Shown piece after piece: positions 1 to 7,968 of a stretch of DNA of 36,210 nucleotides. How positions within the stretch are numbered: the stretch's first letter is position 1; the number at the start of each line of letters is the position of its first letter. This DNA is from an uncultured Opitutia bacterium (GTDB lineage: Bacteria; Verrucomicrobiota; Verrucomicrobiia; Opitutales; UBA953): the NCBI GenBank assembly GCA_903882335.1, contig CAIRWP010000165.1, forward strand, positions 1-36,210, written 5' to 3'. Position numbers and translations under genes: made by a program. The notes below the pieces were generated by a model. The model saw nothing but the letters and a program-made list of their open reading frames with translations, searched no databases and was not told the origin of the DNA.

Positions 1-467
1 ACGTCAACTCGCCCTTGCCCGAGCTCTTCGCCACGGGCGCCTACCGCCCGCGCCGCGCCCAGCCTACCGCCTCCAACGCGATGGACATCGGTGCGCCGAA
101 CAACCTCGACCGCCTGCTGGCCTGGCGCGAGGGCGGCCCGGTCGTCGAGGCCGTCACGGTCGACGACGCCACGACGCTCGACACCATGCGCCGCGTCCGC
201 GCCGCCACCGGCTACGTCCTGTGCCCGCACAGCGCGGTCGGCTGGAAGGCTGCCGAGGACCTGCGCGCGCGCCGCCCGGACCTCGACCAAGTCGTCGTCT
301 TCGGTACGGCCCACCCGGCCAAGTTCCCGGATGTCCTGGAGCAGGCCTTCGGCGACGCCCACGCGTCGATCTTCCCGTTCGCCCTGCCGCCGCCCGCGCC
401 CCTCCGGATCGGGAACGATTTCGAGGCCGTGCGTGCCGTGCTGACGTCCGAGGCGGGCTTCCGCTGA
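1..467 (+). CDS. thrC: threonine synthase, C-terminal part (5' end outside window)
   Basis: The frame is open from the left edge, so this is the last ~154 residues of a longer protein. The visible sequence has the pattern of the C-terminal region of PLP-dependent threonine synthase: a VNSPLPELFATG-like stretch, then SNAMDIGAPNNLDRL (compare SNAMDVxxPNN in bacterial ThrC), then a (V/L)CPHSAVGWKAAEDL segment and VVFGTAHPAKFP. The enzyme converts O-phospho-L-homoserine to threonine in the cytoplasm. The catalytic lysine region lies outside the window. The track start at 15 is a TTG inside the coding frame, not a true start. The gene ends 6 bp before the stop of the opposing small lipoprotein gene, with no room for a separate terminator. 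Confidence 0.93.
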   Translation, partial: VNSPLPELFATGAYRPRRAQPTASNAMDIGAPNNLDRLLAWREGGPVVEAVTVDDATTLDTMRRVRAATGYVLCPHSAVGWKAAEDLRARRPDLDQVVVFGTAHPAKFPDVLEQAFGDAHASIFPFALPPPAPLRIGNDFEAVRAVLTSEAGFR

Positions 468-473
468 GCCAGC

Positions 474-587
474 TTATTTCTTCTCCGTCGCGGCCGGGGC
501 CGGCTTGGCGTCGCGCGGCTGTTCGACGACGATGATGCAGCCCGAGAGCAGCAGGCACGCGAGGGTCAGGAGCAGGACGGTCTTCAT
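474..587 (-). CDS. small lipoprotein, 37 aa
   Basis: This short ORF is absent from the supplied track. It encodes 37 residues: a Lys near the N-terminus, a hydrophobic stretch, and a lipobox LLSGC with the modified Cys at residue 17, then a short tail rich in Pro, Ala and Lys. It is preceded by AAGGTG about 6 bases before the ATG, one of the few convincing Shine-Dalgarno sequences in the window, which supports it as a real gene. It lies downstream of the exbD terminator on the same strand and faces thrC. Its function is unknown. The tail after the acylated Cys is only about 20 residues, so an enzymatic role is unlikely. Confidence 0.62.
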   Translation of the reverse strand: MKTVLLLTLACLLLSGCIIVVEQPRDAKPAPAATEKK

Positions 588-627
588 GGTGTCACCTTGG
601 AGGGAGGCGGCCCGTTTGGCAAATCCG

Positions 628-657
628 CAAAAAGAAAGGCCGCCTGACGGCGGCCTT
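628..657 (-). terminator. intrinsic terminator after the TPR-exbBDD operon
   Basis: A perfect 9-bp stem (AAGGCCGCC / GGCGGCCTT) with a 4-base loop is followed, on the minus strand, by a T-rich run (TTTCTTTTTG). It lies 20 bp past the stop codon of the last exbD gene. Confidence 0.85.
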
Positions 658-677
658 GGGCAGGGCGGCGGGGCCGC

Positions 678-1121
678 TTATTCCGGCTCCGCGACCGCGA
701 AGGTCACGTTGTTGATGTCCGCGCGGGCGAGGACGTCGAGGACGTTGATCACGCGCTCGTAGCGGGCGGCCTCCTCGGCCTGCACGGTGATGAGCACCTT
801 GGTCTTCGACTGGACGGCCGCCTGCTTCAGTTTGGTCATCTCGTTGAAGAGGCCGTCCAGGGTCTTGTCCTGCGGGGTTCCGACCGGGTCTTCGTTGATG
901 GTGATTTGCCCGTTCTCCGAGACGCCGATGGTGATCTCGTCGGGGATCTCGGTCTCCTTCGCGGTCTCGGCATTGCCGGGCAGGGTGGTCTTGAGCTCGT
1001 GCTCGACCTTCACGGCGCCAGCCATGACCATGAAGAACAGCATAATCACGAAGACCACGTCGATCATCGGGGCGATCTGGAAACCGGCGTCGGCCGGCAT
1101 CTCCTGGGGGGCGCGTTTCAT
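678..1121 (-). CDS. exbD: ExbD/TolR-family biopolymer transport protein (second copy)
   Basis: 147 aa, the usual length for ExbD/TolR. A short cytoplasmic N-terminus leads into one transmembrane helix of the form APMIDVVFVIMLFFMVM. Asp21 sits in the helix start at the position of the proton-responsive Asp of ExbD (E. coli Asp25). The rest is a periplasmic alpha/beta domain. With ExbB it would form a proton-driven channel that energises a periplasmic partner. It is the last gene of the five-gene minus-strand operon and starts 3 bp after the stop of the preceding exbD. GAGGAA upstream of the ATG lies inside the end of that gene and could serve as ribosome binding site. The family call is firm. 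The identity of the energised partner is not known. Confidence 0.93.
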   Translation of the reverse strand: MKRAPQEMPADAGFQIAPMIDVVFVIMLFFMVMAGAVKVEHELKTTLPGNAETAKETEIPDEITIGVSENGQITINEDPVGTPQDKTLDGLFNEMTKLKQAAVQSKTKVLITVQAEEAARYERVINVLDVLARADINNVTFAVAEPE

Positions 1122-1124
1122 GGC

Positions 1125-1565
1125 TTATTCCTCGCGGTTGAGGCCCGAAAAGGCGATGTTGTCGATACCGGCCTCGCCACCCCACTCGAGGGCCTTGGAG
1201 ATGTACTTAGCGTGGCAGTCCTTGTCGGCGCGGATGAGCAGGCGGTACTTCTCGTTGTTGCCCTTGCGAGCCTGGAGTTCCTTGGCGATGCCGTCCTTGT
1301 CGTTCGGATCGAGCTCGCGGTCGTCCAGCTTGTACTTGGCCTGGCCGGTGGTCTTGTCCCAGGAGATGTTGATCAGGCCGGCGGCGGCCTTGTCGTCGCG
1401 CTTCACGCCGTGGGCGGCCACGGGCAGGGAGATATTCTTGTCGACCTTGAGCACCTGGGAGGAGGTGATCGACATGAAGAAGATCAGCAGCACCAGGAGC
1501 ACGTCGATCATCGGCGCGACCTGGAATTCCGGTTCGCCTTCTCCGCCTCCGCCTCCGCCTGCCAT
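1125..1565 (-). CDS. exbD: ExbD/TolR-family biopolymer transport protein (first copy)
   Basis: 146 aa. It begins with a run of six glycines and an acidic patch, then the family helix APMIDVLLVLLIFFMSI with the conserved Asp at residue 21. A periplasmic domain of about 100 residues follows, ending in IDNIAFSGLN, which matches the usual ExbD C-terminal strand. It differs clearly from the neighbouring exbD in both the periplasmic domain and the N-terminus, so the two are paralogues rather than a recent tandem duplication. It lies 29 bp downstream of exbB. The bases before the start are C-rich (CTAACCCCACCCC-like) with no Shine-Dalgarno sequence. Confidence 0.93.
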   Translation of the reverse strand: MAGGGGGGEGEPEFQVAPMIDVLLVLLIFFMSITSSQVLKVDKNISLPVAAHGVKRDDKAAAGLINISWDKTTGQAKYKLDDRELDPNDKDGIAKELQARKGNNEKYRLLIRADKDCHAKYISKALEWGGEAGIDNIAFSGLNREE

Positions 1566-1594
1566 GGTTGTGCTGGGGTGGGGTTAGGGGTGAA

Positions 1595-2392
1595 TCAGGC
1601 CTTCACCTCGGCAGCGACTGGCTCGGTGTTCCACACGGGCTTGGCCGCGTAGAGCTCGTCGCCACCGACGTTCTTGCCTTCGATCTCCGCGTAGGGGAAG
1701 CCGCGGAAGAGGCCACCGACGATCTCGGTGACGTCATGAATGCCCTTCTGGATGCGGTTGCGGAGGAGGTAGTAGGAGATGAAGGCCGGGATCGCGATGA
1801 AGAGGCCGGACGCGGTCGCCACGAGCACCTCGCCGATCGCTTCGGCGAGCTTGGAGGGGTCGCCCACGCCGGAGGAGCCGAGCTTTTCGAACGCCTTCAT
1901 CATACCCGTCACGGTGCCGGTGAGGCCGATCATCGGCGTGCACACCCCGATCACGGAGAGGTAGGAAGCGCGGCCCATGAGGTCGGCCTGGATGCGGGAG
2001 ATCTCGGAGATGATGGCCTCCTCGGTCATGGTCTTGCCGTCGGGGCTGAGCGCGACGCCCGCGCGGACGACGTCGCAGAGGGGAGAGCCGGCGTTCTTGG
2101 CGAACTCATGGGCGGCGACGTAGTCACCGGCACGGAAGTGGTCGCGGAGCTGCACGACATGGGCGGTCGGGTAGAGCTTCTTGGCGCCGGTGCGGAGGAA
2201 GCCGTCGACGATGAACCAGATCATCGCCACGGAGCAGATGGTGATCGGGTACATGACCCAGCCACCTTCGTGGAAGAGGTCCATCATGGTCTTTTCCTTG
2301 ACGCCGGGGGCGGCTTCCTGGGCGACGGCGGCCAAGGTGGACAGCCCGAGGAACAGGGTGGCCAGGAGGGAGGTGCGGGAATTCATCTTCAT
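1595..2392 (-). CDS. exbB: ExbB/TolQ/MotA-family proton channel protein with signal peptide
   Basis: 265 aa. An N-terminal hydrophobic segment ending in AVAQ looks like a cleavable signal peptide. A first membrane helix follows at about residues 45-65 (GGWVMYPITICSVAMIWFIV), then a cytoplasmic loop, then two helices. These carry TPMIGLTGTVTGMMKAF (about 151-167) and VATASGLFIAIPAF (about 188-202), the MotA/TolQ/ExbB signature with its two conserved threonines. The protein would form the pentameric inner-membrane core around which ExbD helices sit. It is gene three of the operon, 54 bp after the 340-aa TPR gene. The leader before the ATG is C-rich with no Shine-Dalgarno sequence. Confidence is high for family and moderate for function in this setting, because no TonB or TolA is present. 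Confidence 0.95.
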   Translation of the reverse strand: MKMNSRTSLLATLFLGLSTLAAVAQEAAPGVKEKTMMDLFHEGGWVMYPITICSVAMIWFIVDGFLRTGAKKLYPTAHVVQLRDHFRAGDYVAAHEFAKNAGSPLCDVVRAGVALSPDGKTMTEEAIISEISRIQADLMGRASYLSVIGVCTPMIGLTGTVTGMMKAFEKLGSSGVGDPSKLAEAIGEVLVATASGLFIAIPAFISYYLLRNRIQKGIHDVTEIVGGLFRGFPYAEIEGKNVGGDELYAAKPVWNTEPVAAEVKA

Positions 2393-2446
2393 AGGGATGA
2401 TAGGGTAGGGTGGTTGTTAGTTAGGAAAGCGGGGCGGGGCAAGGAC

Positions 2447-3469
2447 TCACTTATTGCCTTCGTCGGAAGGCGTGTTGTTGGCGGCGGGCTTGGCGGTCCC
2501 TTCGGGGATGACCGCCGCGTCCTGGATCTTGCGCTGGGCCTCCTCGGCCTGCAGGCGGTCCTCCTTGGGGAGGAGCTTTTTGGCCTGCTCGGCCTCCTTG
2601 GAGGTCGGGTAGGTGGCGACGATGTCGCGCAGGTAGCGGTTAGAGACCTCCTCGAGCTTCTGCTCGCGGGTCGCCGGGGTGTCCATGCCGCGGAAGGAGC
2701 GGGCGGCGCCGAGGAGGGCCTTCGGCACGTGCTCCTGCTGGGAGCCGTAGAAGACGGGGACGCGGAGGTAGGTGTTCATCGCGGCCTCGTATTTCTTGGT
2801 GGCGAGCAGGGAGGAGCCCTTGACTAGGTGCAGGCGGGCCTGGAGGTCCGGGTCATCCAACTGCGGCATGAGGCTGGTGGATTCGGTGATCACGGCCTCG
2901 TGCTCGCCGCGGCGGGCGCGCTGCATCAGGCGGGCCAGCTTGATCTTGGTGGCCAGTTCGGCGATGGAGCCGTCGTCGGCGCGTTCCAGCGTGTCCAGGA
3001 AGGAGGAGAGGGCGGCGTCGTTCTCGAGGCGGTCGAGGGCGTCCAGCTTCACGATGGAGGCCTTGAGCCACCAGCTCCCCTTCACCTTCTTGATCGGGTC
3101 GAAGAACTTGATGACGGGCTCGATGTTGTCGAGGGCCTTGCCCGGCTCGCCGCGCGCGACGTTGTTCTGGGCCTCGGTCAGGCGCTCCGGGAGCGGCCAG
3201 ATGATGGTTTCGACCTCGGCGAGCTTGCGGGTCATGATCATCTCGGTGCCGTCCTGGATGGTCGTGCGCTCGACGGTACCCTTGAGGCTGCTGATCTGGC
3301 CCTTCTTCTTGTCGATGATGGGCTTCGGGGGAATGACGGTGTTGTCGACCTTGAAGGGGTCGTTGACCTCCCAGCGTTCGCCGCCCTTGAAGATCAGGGT
3401 CTGGCCGAAGGCGGGCAGGGCGGCGCCGAGCGCGGCGGCGGCGAGGAGGAGGCGGGGGAACGGGCGCAT
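2447..3469 (-). CDS. exported TPR-like protein, 340 aa, of the ExbBD operon
   Basis: A signal peptide (MRPFPRLLLAAAALGAALPAFGQ, cleavage after AFG or AFGQ) is followed by a small beta-rich segment at about 24-95 (TLIFKGGERWEV, then KGQISSLKGTVERT). From about residue 95 to 300 it is helical, with TPR-like pairs such as ALLGAARSF and KYEAAMNTYLRVPVFYGSQ. The C-terminus is a charged, disordered tail. It should be periplasmic. There is no lipobox. It starts 3 bp after the stop of the 1109-aa TPR gene and precedes exbB. I do not recognise a named family. The context suggests a partner of the ExbBD channel, analogous in position only to the TPR protein CpoB/YbgF of Tol-Pal systems. Confidence 0.85.
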   Translation of the reverse strand: MRPFPRLLLAAAALGAALPAFGQTLIFKGGERWEVNDPFKVDNTVIPPKPIIDKKKGQISSLKGTVERTTIQDGTEMIMTRKLAEVETIIWPLPERLTEAQNNVARGEPGKALDNIEPVIKFFDPIKKVKGSWWLKASIVKLDALDRLENDAALSSFLDTLERADDGSIAELATKIKLARLMQRARRGEHEAVITESTSLMPQLDDPDLQARLHLVKGSSLLATKKYEAAMNTYLRVPVFYGSQQEHVPKALLGAARSFRGMDTPATREQKLEEVSNRYLRDIVATYPTSKEAEQAKKLLPKEDRLQAEEAQRKIQDAAVIPEGTAKPAANNTPSDEGNK

Positions 3470-3472
3470 GGC

Positions 3473-6400
3473 TTAGAGGCGGGTGTTGAGGGACTTGGCC
3501 TCGGAGGCCTCCGGGGTGTCCTTGATGCGGTCCTTGGACAGCATCTCGGCCAGCAACAGCTTGGCCTCGGGCTTCTGTCCGAGCTTGTCGGCGAGGACGC
3601 GGGCGGTGGCGAGGTAGGCCTTGGCGGACCAGAATTCGTACTTCTTCCAGGTCTGGTAGCAGCGGCGGTAGTAGGCGACGGCCTCGGCGTTCCGGCCTTG
3701 GCGTTCCTCCATGACCCCGAGCCAGTAGAGGCTGCCGGCGGTGGCCTCGCCGCGCCATTCCTTGGTCTGCAGAATCTCCTCGAAGGCCTTCTTGGCGTCG
3801 GGGTAGGCCTGGGTCTCGGCGAGCGCGCGGGCGCGGGCGAACTTAATCTCCTTCTCCTTCGACATCGTGATCTGGTTGTCGACGGCCTCGTTGCAGAGCT
3901 CGAGGGCCTCCTTGAACTTCTTCTGCTGGAGGAGGATCTCCGCCAGGCCGGCGAAGCCGAAGTCGGCGTACTCGGAGGAGCGGTTATGCTCCTTGATGTA
4001 CTCGAAGTAGGCGGCGGCCTTGGCGGTCTCGCCCTTCGCGAGCAGGTGGTCGCCGACCACGGCGAGGATCGTCGGGCTGAGTTCCTCCGCCTTGTAGTTG
4101 GCGGAGACCTTCTTGAAGAAGGTGTCGGCCCGGTCGGGGTTGCGGAGGAAGACGTTCAGCTGGCCCATGGCGAAGAAGCCGCGGGCCTGGGCGATGAGGG
4201 AGCCCTTGTTCTGCTCCAAGCGGAGGAGTTGGGTCAGTTCGGCCTCGGCGTTGGCGGGGGAATAGGCGGCGGGGTCAACCGGGGTGCCGGGCTTCACGCG
4301 CTTCACCTTGCGGGCGAGCTTCTCGCAGAGGAAGATGACGAGTTTCTCGTTACCCTCCTGCTTGCGGTCGTTGATGGTTTCGGCGACCGAGGCGGAGAGG
4401 ATGCCAAGGGCCTCGGTCTTGGCGACGATGATGCTGGCCTGGCGGTCCTTCTCGACGACCGCGAGCTCGTCGGCGAGCTTGGCGGACAGCTTGGCGACCT
4501 CGGCCTTGGCGGCGGCGATGGCCTCCTTGGTGGCGCCGTCCTGGCGCTCGAGGGCGTCGACCTTCTTGCGTTCGGCGGCGAGCTGGCCGCTGAAGCGCTT
4601 CTGGACCTCCTCGCTGCGTTGGGCGAACTCCGGCTTGTCGCCAAGGCGCTCGGTGGCCTTGATCACCTCGTAGAGGTAGGTCAGGGACTTCGGATCGTTA
4701 TGATCCCAATCGTAGACCTCCTTGTAGAGGTCGCGCATGCGGGCGTGCTCGCCGCGGCCGGGCAGCAGCTTGCCGAGCTCGCGCAGGACGAACTCCAGCG
4801 CGTTGGTGTTGGTGCGGCCGCTGCGGGCGGCGGCGACATAGGCGTCGATGGCCTTGGCGGTGTGGCCGTCCTTCTCCTTCTCGAGGCGGGCCTTCTCGGC
4901 GAGGAACTTCTTCTTGGTCTCCGGGGCGGCGTTGGTGCGGGCGGACTCGTCGGCCTTGCGGATGGGCTTGTCGAGCTCGGTGGCCAGACGCATCTCGGCG
5001 TCGCCGATAAGCGTGTGGACCTCGGGGACCTGGTTGACGACGGCCTCGTCCTTGCTGACGGCGTAGTCCTTCAGCCACTCGTTGCAGAGGCGCAGGGTCT
5101 CGGTGGTCTCCGGCGGGGTGAGGCCGAACTTCACGATCGCCTGGCGGTAGCGGACGTCGGGCAGGAACTTGCCGCGGCCCGCGTAGTCGGCCTGGTACTG
5201 GTCGAAGCCGGTCTTCGTGTCCTTGTACTTGCCTTGGTAGAACCAGCAGAGGGCGCGCATGTAGACAGCCTGCTCGCGGGCGAGGGAGCGCGGGTACTTC
5301 TGGTTGAACGCGTCGAGGGCGGCGCCGGCCTGCTCCCAGTCGACGTTGGCGAAGAGGCAGGTGATGATGCGGAAGTCGATCTCCTCGACGGTGGCCGCGT
5401 CGATCTTCTTCACGTTGGTCTTGGCCCAGTTGTAATGCTCGATGGCCTCCTTGAAATCCTCGCGGTCCTGCGAGATCTCGCCGAGGATGACCGCGACCGC
5501 CGGGACTTCCTCGCTGTCGGGATATTTCTGCAGGAACTCCTTGCACTTCGCCTGGGCCTCGGTGTTGCGGCCGATCTGGCGCAGGGCGACGATGTAGTAG
5601 TAGTAGGCGCCCGAAACCTTGGAGAAGCCGGGGTTGTTGTCGAAGATATCGCGGAACGCCACGAAGGCCTCCCAGTGCTTGTTCAACTCCAGCAGGCACA
5701 GGCCGATGCGGTAGGAGATGAAGGCGTCGTAGTCCTTGTTGGCGGCGAACTCGCCCTCGATCTTCTTGAACTGCTCGACGCCCGCGATGGCCTCCTCGAT
5801 CTTGATCTTCGCGTTGTCGTCCGGCTTGGGGTAGAGTTTCTTGAGGTTATCGACCTCGGCCTGCTTGGCCTCGACCGCGCGCGAGACGGAGCGAGCCACG
5901 GTCGCCCGGCGGAGGGTGCCCTGGTAGCTCGCGAGCGCCTGGCGGTAGAGCTCGACCTTCTCCTTCTCGTCGGCGGCGTTCTCGGCGGCCTCGAAGCGGG
6001 AGTCGCCGATCTCGATGCGCTGGAAATTGGAGCGCACGATCTCGGCGGGCGAGCCGGTCCCGCGGGCGTCGACCTCGGCCTTGAGCTGCTCGGCTTCCTT
6101 GGTCAGGCCGAGCTTGGTGTAGACCTCGACGAGCTTGGCGGCGGCTTCGCGGCGCTCCGGCGTGGCGAGGCCCTCGGCGATGGCCGACTTGAGGAGCTGC
6201 ATGGCCTGACCGAGGGCCTTCTTCTTTTCGACCTCGTCGGCGGATTTGGCCTTTTCCTCGAGGATGCGGGCGGAGAGGGTGTAAGCGCTGATGCGGTCTT
6301 CGGCGCGGATGGCGATATTGGGGGCGCGGAGTTTCTCGAGGAGGGCCAGGGCGGGGTCCCACTTGGACTGGCTGGCGAGGGCTTCGACGAGGCTCAGCTG

Positions 6401-6802
6401 GGCGATGCCGCGTTTGTTGTCCAAGCCGTAGAAGTCCTCGGTGCCCTTGGGGTACTTGGCAAGGAAGGCGGTCAGTTCCTCCTCGGTCTTGGCCCAGTCC
6501 TTGAGGGTGTAGACGGCGACGGCCTTGTTGAACGCCAGGACCGCCTTGAGCATGTCGCCCGCCTCGGTCGGCAGCTGCTTCTCCATCTCGCTCAAGGTGT
6601 CGTAGGCGGCCTTGTACTTCTTGGCCTCCATCTCCTTGCCGGCCCGCTTGAAGAGGGCTTCCAGTTTGTTCTCGGGCGCGGGCGCGGTGGCCGCGGGCTT
6701 GGTCTGGGCTCGGGCGGGAGTGGCGACCGGGGTCACCGCCAGGAGGACGGCGAGGATGGCGGCTTTGGCCAGTTGGTAGGTGCGGGACTCGTGGGTGGCC
6801 AT
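3473..6802 (-). CDS. large exported TPR-repeat protein, 1109 aa, first gene of the ExbBD operon
   Basis: The N-terminal signal peptide ends in ATPARAQ (about residue 33). Most of the rest is degenerate TPR/Sel1-like helical repeats, for example GKEMEAKKYKAAYDTLSEM, YYYIVALRQIGRNTEAQAKC and LYWLGVMEERQGRNAEAVAYY. A coiled-coil stretch at about 715-765 (QLAAERKKVDALERQ, then KAEVAKLSAKLADELAVVEK) interrupts the repeats. There is no membrane anchor after the signal peptide and no lipobox, so it is probably soluble in the periplasm. TPR solenoids usually bind proteins, and the operon partners suggest that it connects the ExbBD motor to something in the periplasm or outer membrane. That role is inference. 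The ATG at 6802 is chosen because the signal peptide follows directly. Confidence 0.88.
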   Translation of the reverse strand: MATHESRTYQLAKAAILAVLLAVTPVATPARAQTKPAATAPAPENKLEALFKRAGKEMEAKKYKAAYDTLSEMEKQLPTEAGDMLKAVLAFNKAVAVYTLKDWAKTEEELTAFLAKYPKGTEDFYGLDNKRGIAQLSLVEALASQSKWDPALALLEKLRAPNIAIRAEDRISAYTLSARILEEKAKSADEVEKKKALGQAMQLLKSAIAEGLATPERREAAAKLVEVYTKLGLTKEAEQLKAEVDARGTGSPAEIVRSNFQRIEIGDSRFEAAENAADEKEKVELYRQALASYQGTLRRATVARSVSRAVEAKQAEVDNLKKLYPKPDDNAKIKIEEAIAGVEQFKKIEGEFAANKDYDAFISYRIGLCLLELNKHWEAFVAFRDIFDNNPGFSKVSGAYYYYIVALRQIGRNTEAQAKCKEFLQKYPDSEEVPAVAVILGEISQDREDFKEAIEHYNWAKTNVKKIDAATVEEIDFRIITCLFANVDWEQAGAALDAFNQKYPRSLAREQAVYMRALCWFYQGKYKDTKTGFDQYQADYAGRGKFLPDVRYRQAIVKFGLTPPETTETLRLCNEWLKDYAVSKDEAVVNQVPEVHTLIGDAEMRLATELDKPIRKADESARTNAAPETKKKFLAEKARLEKEKDGHTAKAIDAYVAAARSGRTNTNALEFVLRELGKLLPGRGEHARMRDLYKEVYDWDHNDPKSLTYLYEVIKATERLGDKPEFAQRSEEVQKRFSGQLAAERKKVDALERQDGATKEAIAAAKAEVAKLSAKLADELAVVEKDRQASIIVAKTEALGILSASVAETINDRKQEGNEKLVIFLCEKLARKVKRVKPGTPVDPAAYSPANAEAELTQLLRLEQNKGSLIAQARGFFAMGQLNVFLRNPDRADTFFKKVSANYKAEELSPTILAVVGDHLLAKGETAKAAAYFEYIKEHNRSSEYADFGFAGLAEILLQQKKFKEALELCNEAVDNQITMSKEKEIKFARARALAETQAYPDAKKAFEEILQTKEWRGEATAGSLYWLGVMEERQGRNAEAVAYYRRCYQTWKKYEFWSAKAYLATARVLADKLGQKPEAKLLLAEMLSKDRIKDTPEASEAKSLNTRL

Positions 6803-6844
6803 CGGGTAGGGGGAGCGCGGTGACGCCTCTTGGGGTGAGGGAAG

Positions 6845-6874
6845 AAATTAGCCCTTCGGAGGCCTCTCTGCCAA
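6845..6874 (-). promoter_or_regulatory. candidate sigma70-type promoter of the TPR-ExbBD operon
   Basis: On the minus strand, TTGGCA (-35) and TAATTT (-10) are separated by 18 bp. Transcription would start near 6838, about 35 bases before the ATG at 6802. It is the only AT-rich patch in this intergenic region. Confidence 0.4.
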
Positions 6875-6945
6875 GCAATAACCCTTCACACTCGCCCTGC
6901 CCGCGGGGGAGGATGGCCCCCCAAGGGGAATGCCCCCGGTCGGGG

Positions 6946-7884
6946 TCAGCGCGCCGCCTTCCGCCCGGAGGCCAGCAGGGTCTCGAAGCCCGGCTCGCGG
7001 TCCTCCTTGGCGACGACCCGGACCTCGGATTCGCGGAAGCCGGCTTCCTCGAGCCAATCGTGGAGGTCGTTCTCCTTGAAGCCGAGCCAGCGATCGGCGT
7101 AAAGCTCGCGGGCCTTCTCGAAGCGGTGGGCACGGAGGTCGAGGATGAGCACCCGTCCGCCCGGCTTGAGGATGCGGTGGGCCTCGGTCAGGGCTTTTCG
7201 CGGGTTTTCGGCGTGGTGCAGGGCCTGGCTGAGCAGGACGAGGTCGACCGAACGGTCGGGCAGGGGGGCGTCCTCGATGTCACCCAGGACGTAGTCCAGG
7301 TTGTTCAACTGTTCCTTTTTGGCCAAGGCCCGGCCCAGCTTGACCATCCGCGGGGAGTTGTCGACGCAGTGCACGAACTCGGCCTGCCGGGCCAGCAGGC
7401 GGGACAAGGTACCGTCGCCCGCCCCGAGGTCGGCGATGCGCACTTTCGGAGCCAGCAGCAGGAGCATCTGGCCGATGGCTTCCCAGGAGCGTCCGGGGCA
7501 GTAGTTCTTGCCGAGCCGGTCGGCGACCAGGTTGAAGTGCTGCTCGGCCTTGCGGCGGCGCCGCTCGACGATCCGTTGCAGGGCCCGTTGGTCGGCCCGG
7601 GTGGCCGGCTCGGCCTCCGTGGCCCGGATGGCCGCCTCCAGGATGCTCTGCACGCCGGCCCCGAGGCCCCGGGCCAGGGAGTAATAAGAATGCTTTCCGT
7701 CGCGGCGGTCTTCGGCCAGGCCCGCCTTACGGAGCAGGGCTAGGTGGGTCGAAATGCGCGATTGGCCCATGCCGAGGATCTCCTGCAGCTCGCCGACCGC
7801 CAGCTCGCCCTTGGCCAGCAGGAACAGCAGGCGGGCCCGGGTCGGATCGGACAGGAGGCGGAGGGATTCCCAAGGGTCGGGCAT
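6946..7884 (-). CDS. ArsR-type winged-helix regulator fused to SAM-dependent methyltransferase
   Basis: 312 aa in two parts. Residues 1-85 are an ArsR/SmtB winged helix (LSDPTRARLLFLLAKGELAVGELQEILGMGQSRISTHLALLRKAGL). I see no metal-binding CxC or CVC pair in the recognition helix, so it is not an obvious metal sensor. Residues 100-300 are a class I methyltransferase with motif I VRIADLGAGDGTLSRLLA, an acidic VDNSPRM loop and post-motif HHAENPRKALTEAHRILKPGGRVLILDL. Proteins of this architecture are known and, from memory, often sit with methionine/SAM cycle genes. Here the neighbours are greA and the TPR operon. It starts 84 bp beyond the greA stop codon, across the greA terminator. The methyl acceptor is unknown. 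Confidence 0.9.
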   Translation of the reverse strand: MPDPWESLRLLSDPTRARLLFLLAKGELAVGELQEILGMGQSRISTHLALLRKAGLAEDRRDGKHSYYSLARGLGAGVQSILEAAIRATEAEPATRADQRALQRIVERRRRKAEQHFNLVADRLGKNYCPGRSWEAIGQMLLLLAPKVRIADLGAGDGTLSRLLARQAEFVHCVDNSPRMVKLGRALAKKEQLNNLDYVLGDIEDAPLPDRSVDLVLLSQALHHAENPRKALTEAHRILKPGGRVLILDLRAHRFEKARELYADRWLGFKENDLHDWLEEAGFRESEVRVVAKEDREPGFETLLASGRKAAR

Positions 7885-7917
7885 GGTGGTCAGGATGGGG
7901 TCGTTCGGGCCGCTGTC

Positions 7918-7947
7918 AAAAGAGGAAGCCCCGCGGGGCGGGGCTTC
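7918..7947 (-). terminator. intrinsic terminator after greA
   Basis: A 10-bp GC stem (GAAGCCCCGC / GCGGGGCTTC) is followed on the minus strand by CTCTTTTG. It lies 22 bp past the greA stop codon and separates it from the ArsR-methyltransferase gene. Confidence 0.8.
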
Positions 7948-7968
7948 GTCAGGGGCCGGGCGGGCGGC

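Noticed and set aside
2828-6823. 1331-aa plus-strand ORF
   Set aside because: It is antisense to the 1109-aa TPR gene. It is Leu/Gly/Glu/Val-rich with no motif, start signal or domain, and arises from GC-rich codons in the real gene.
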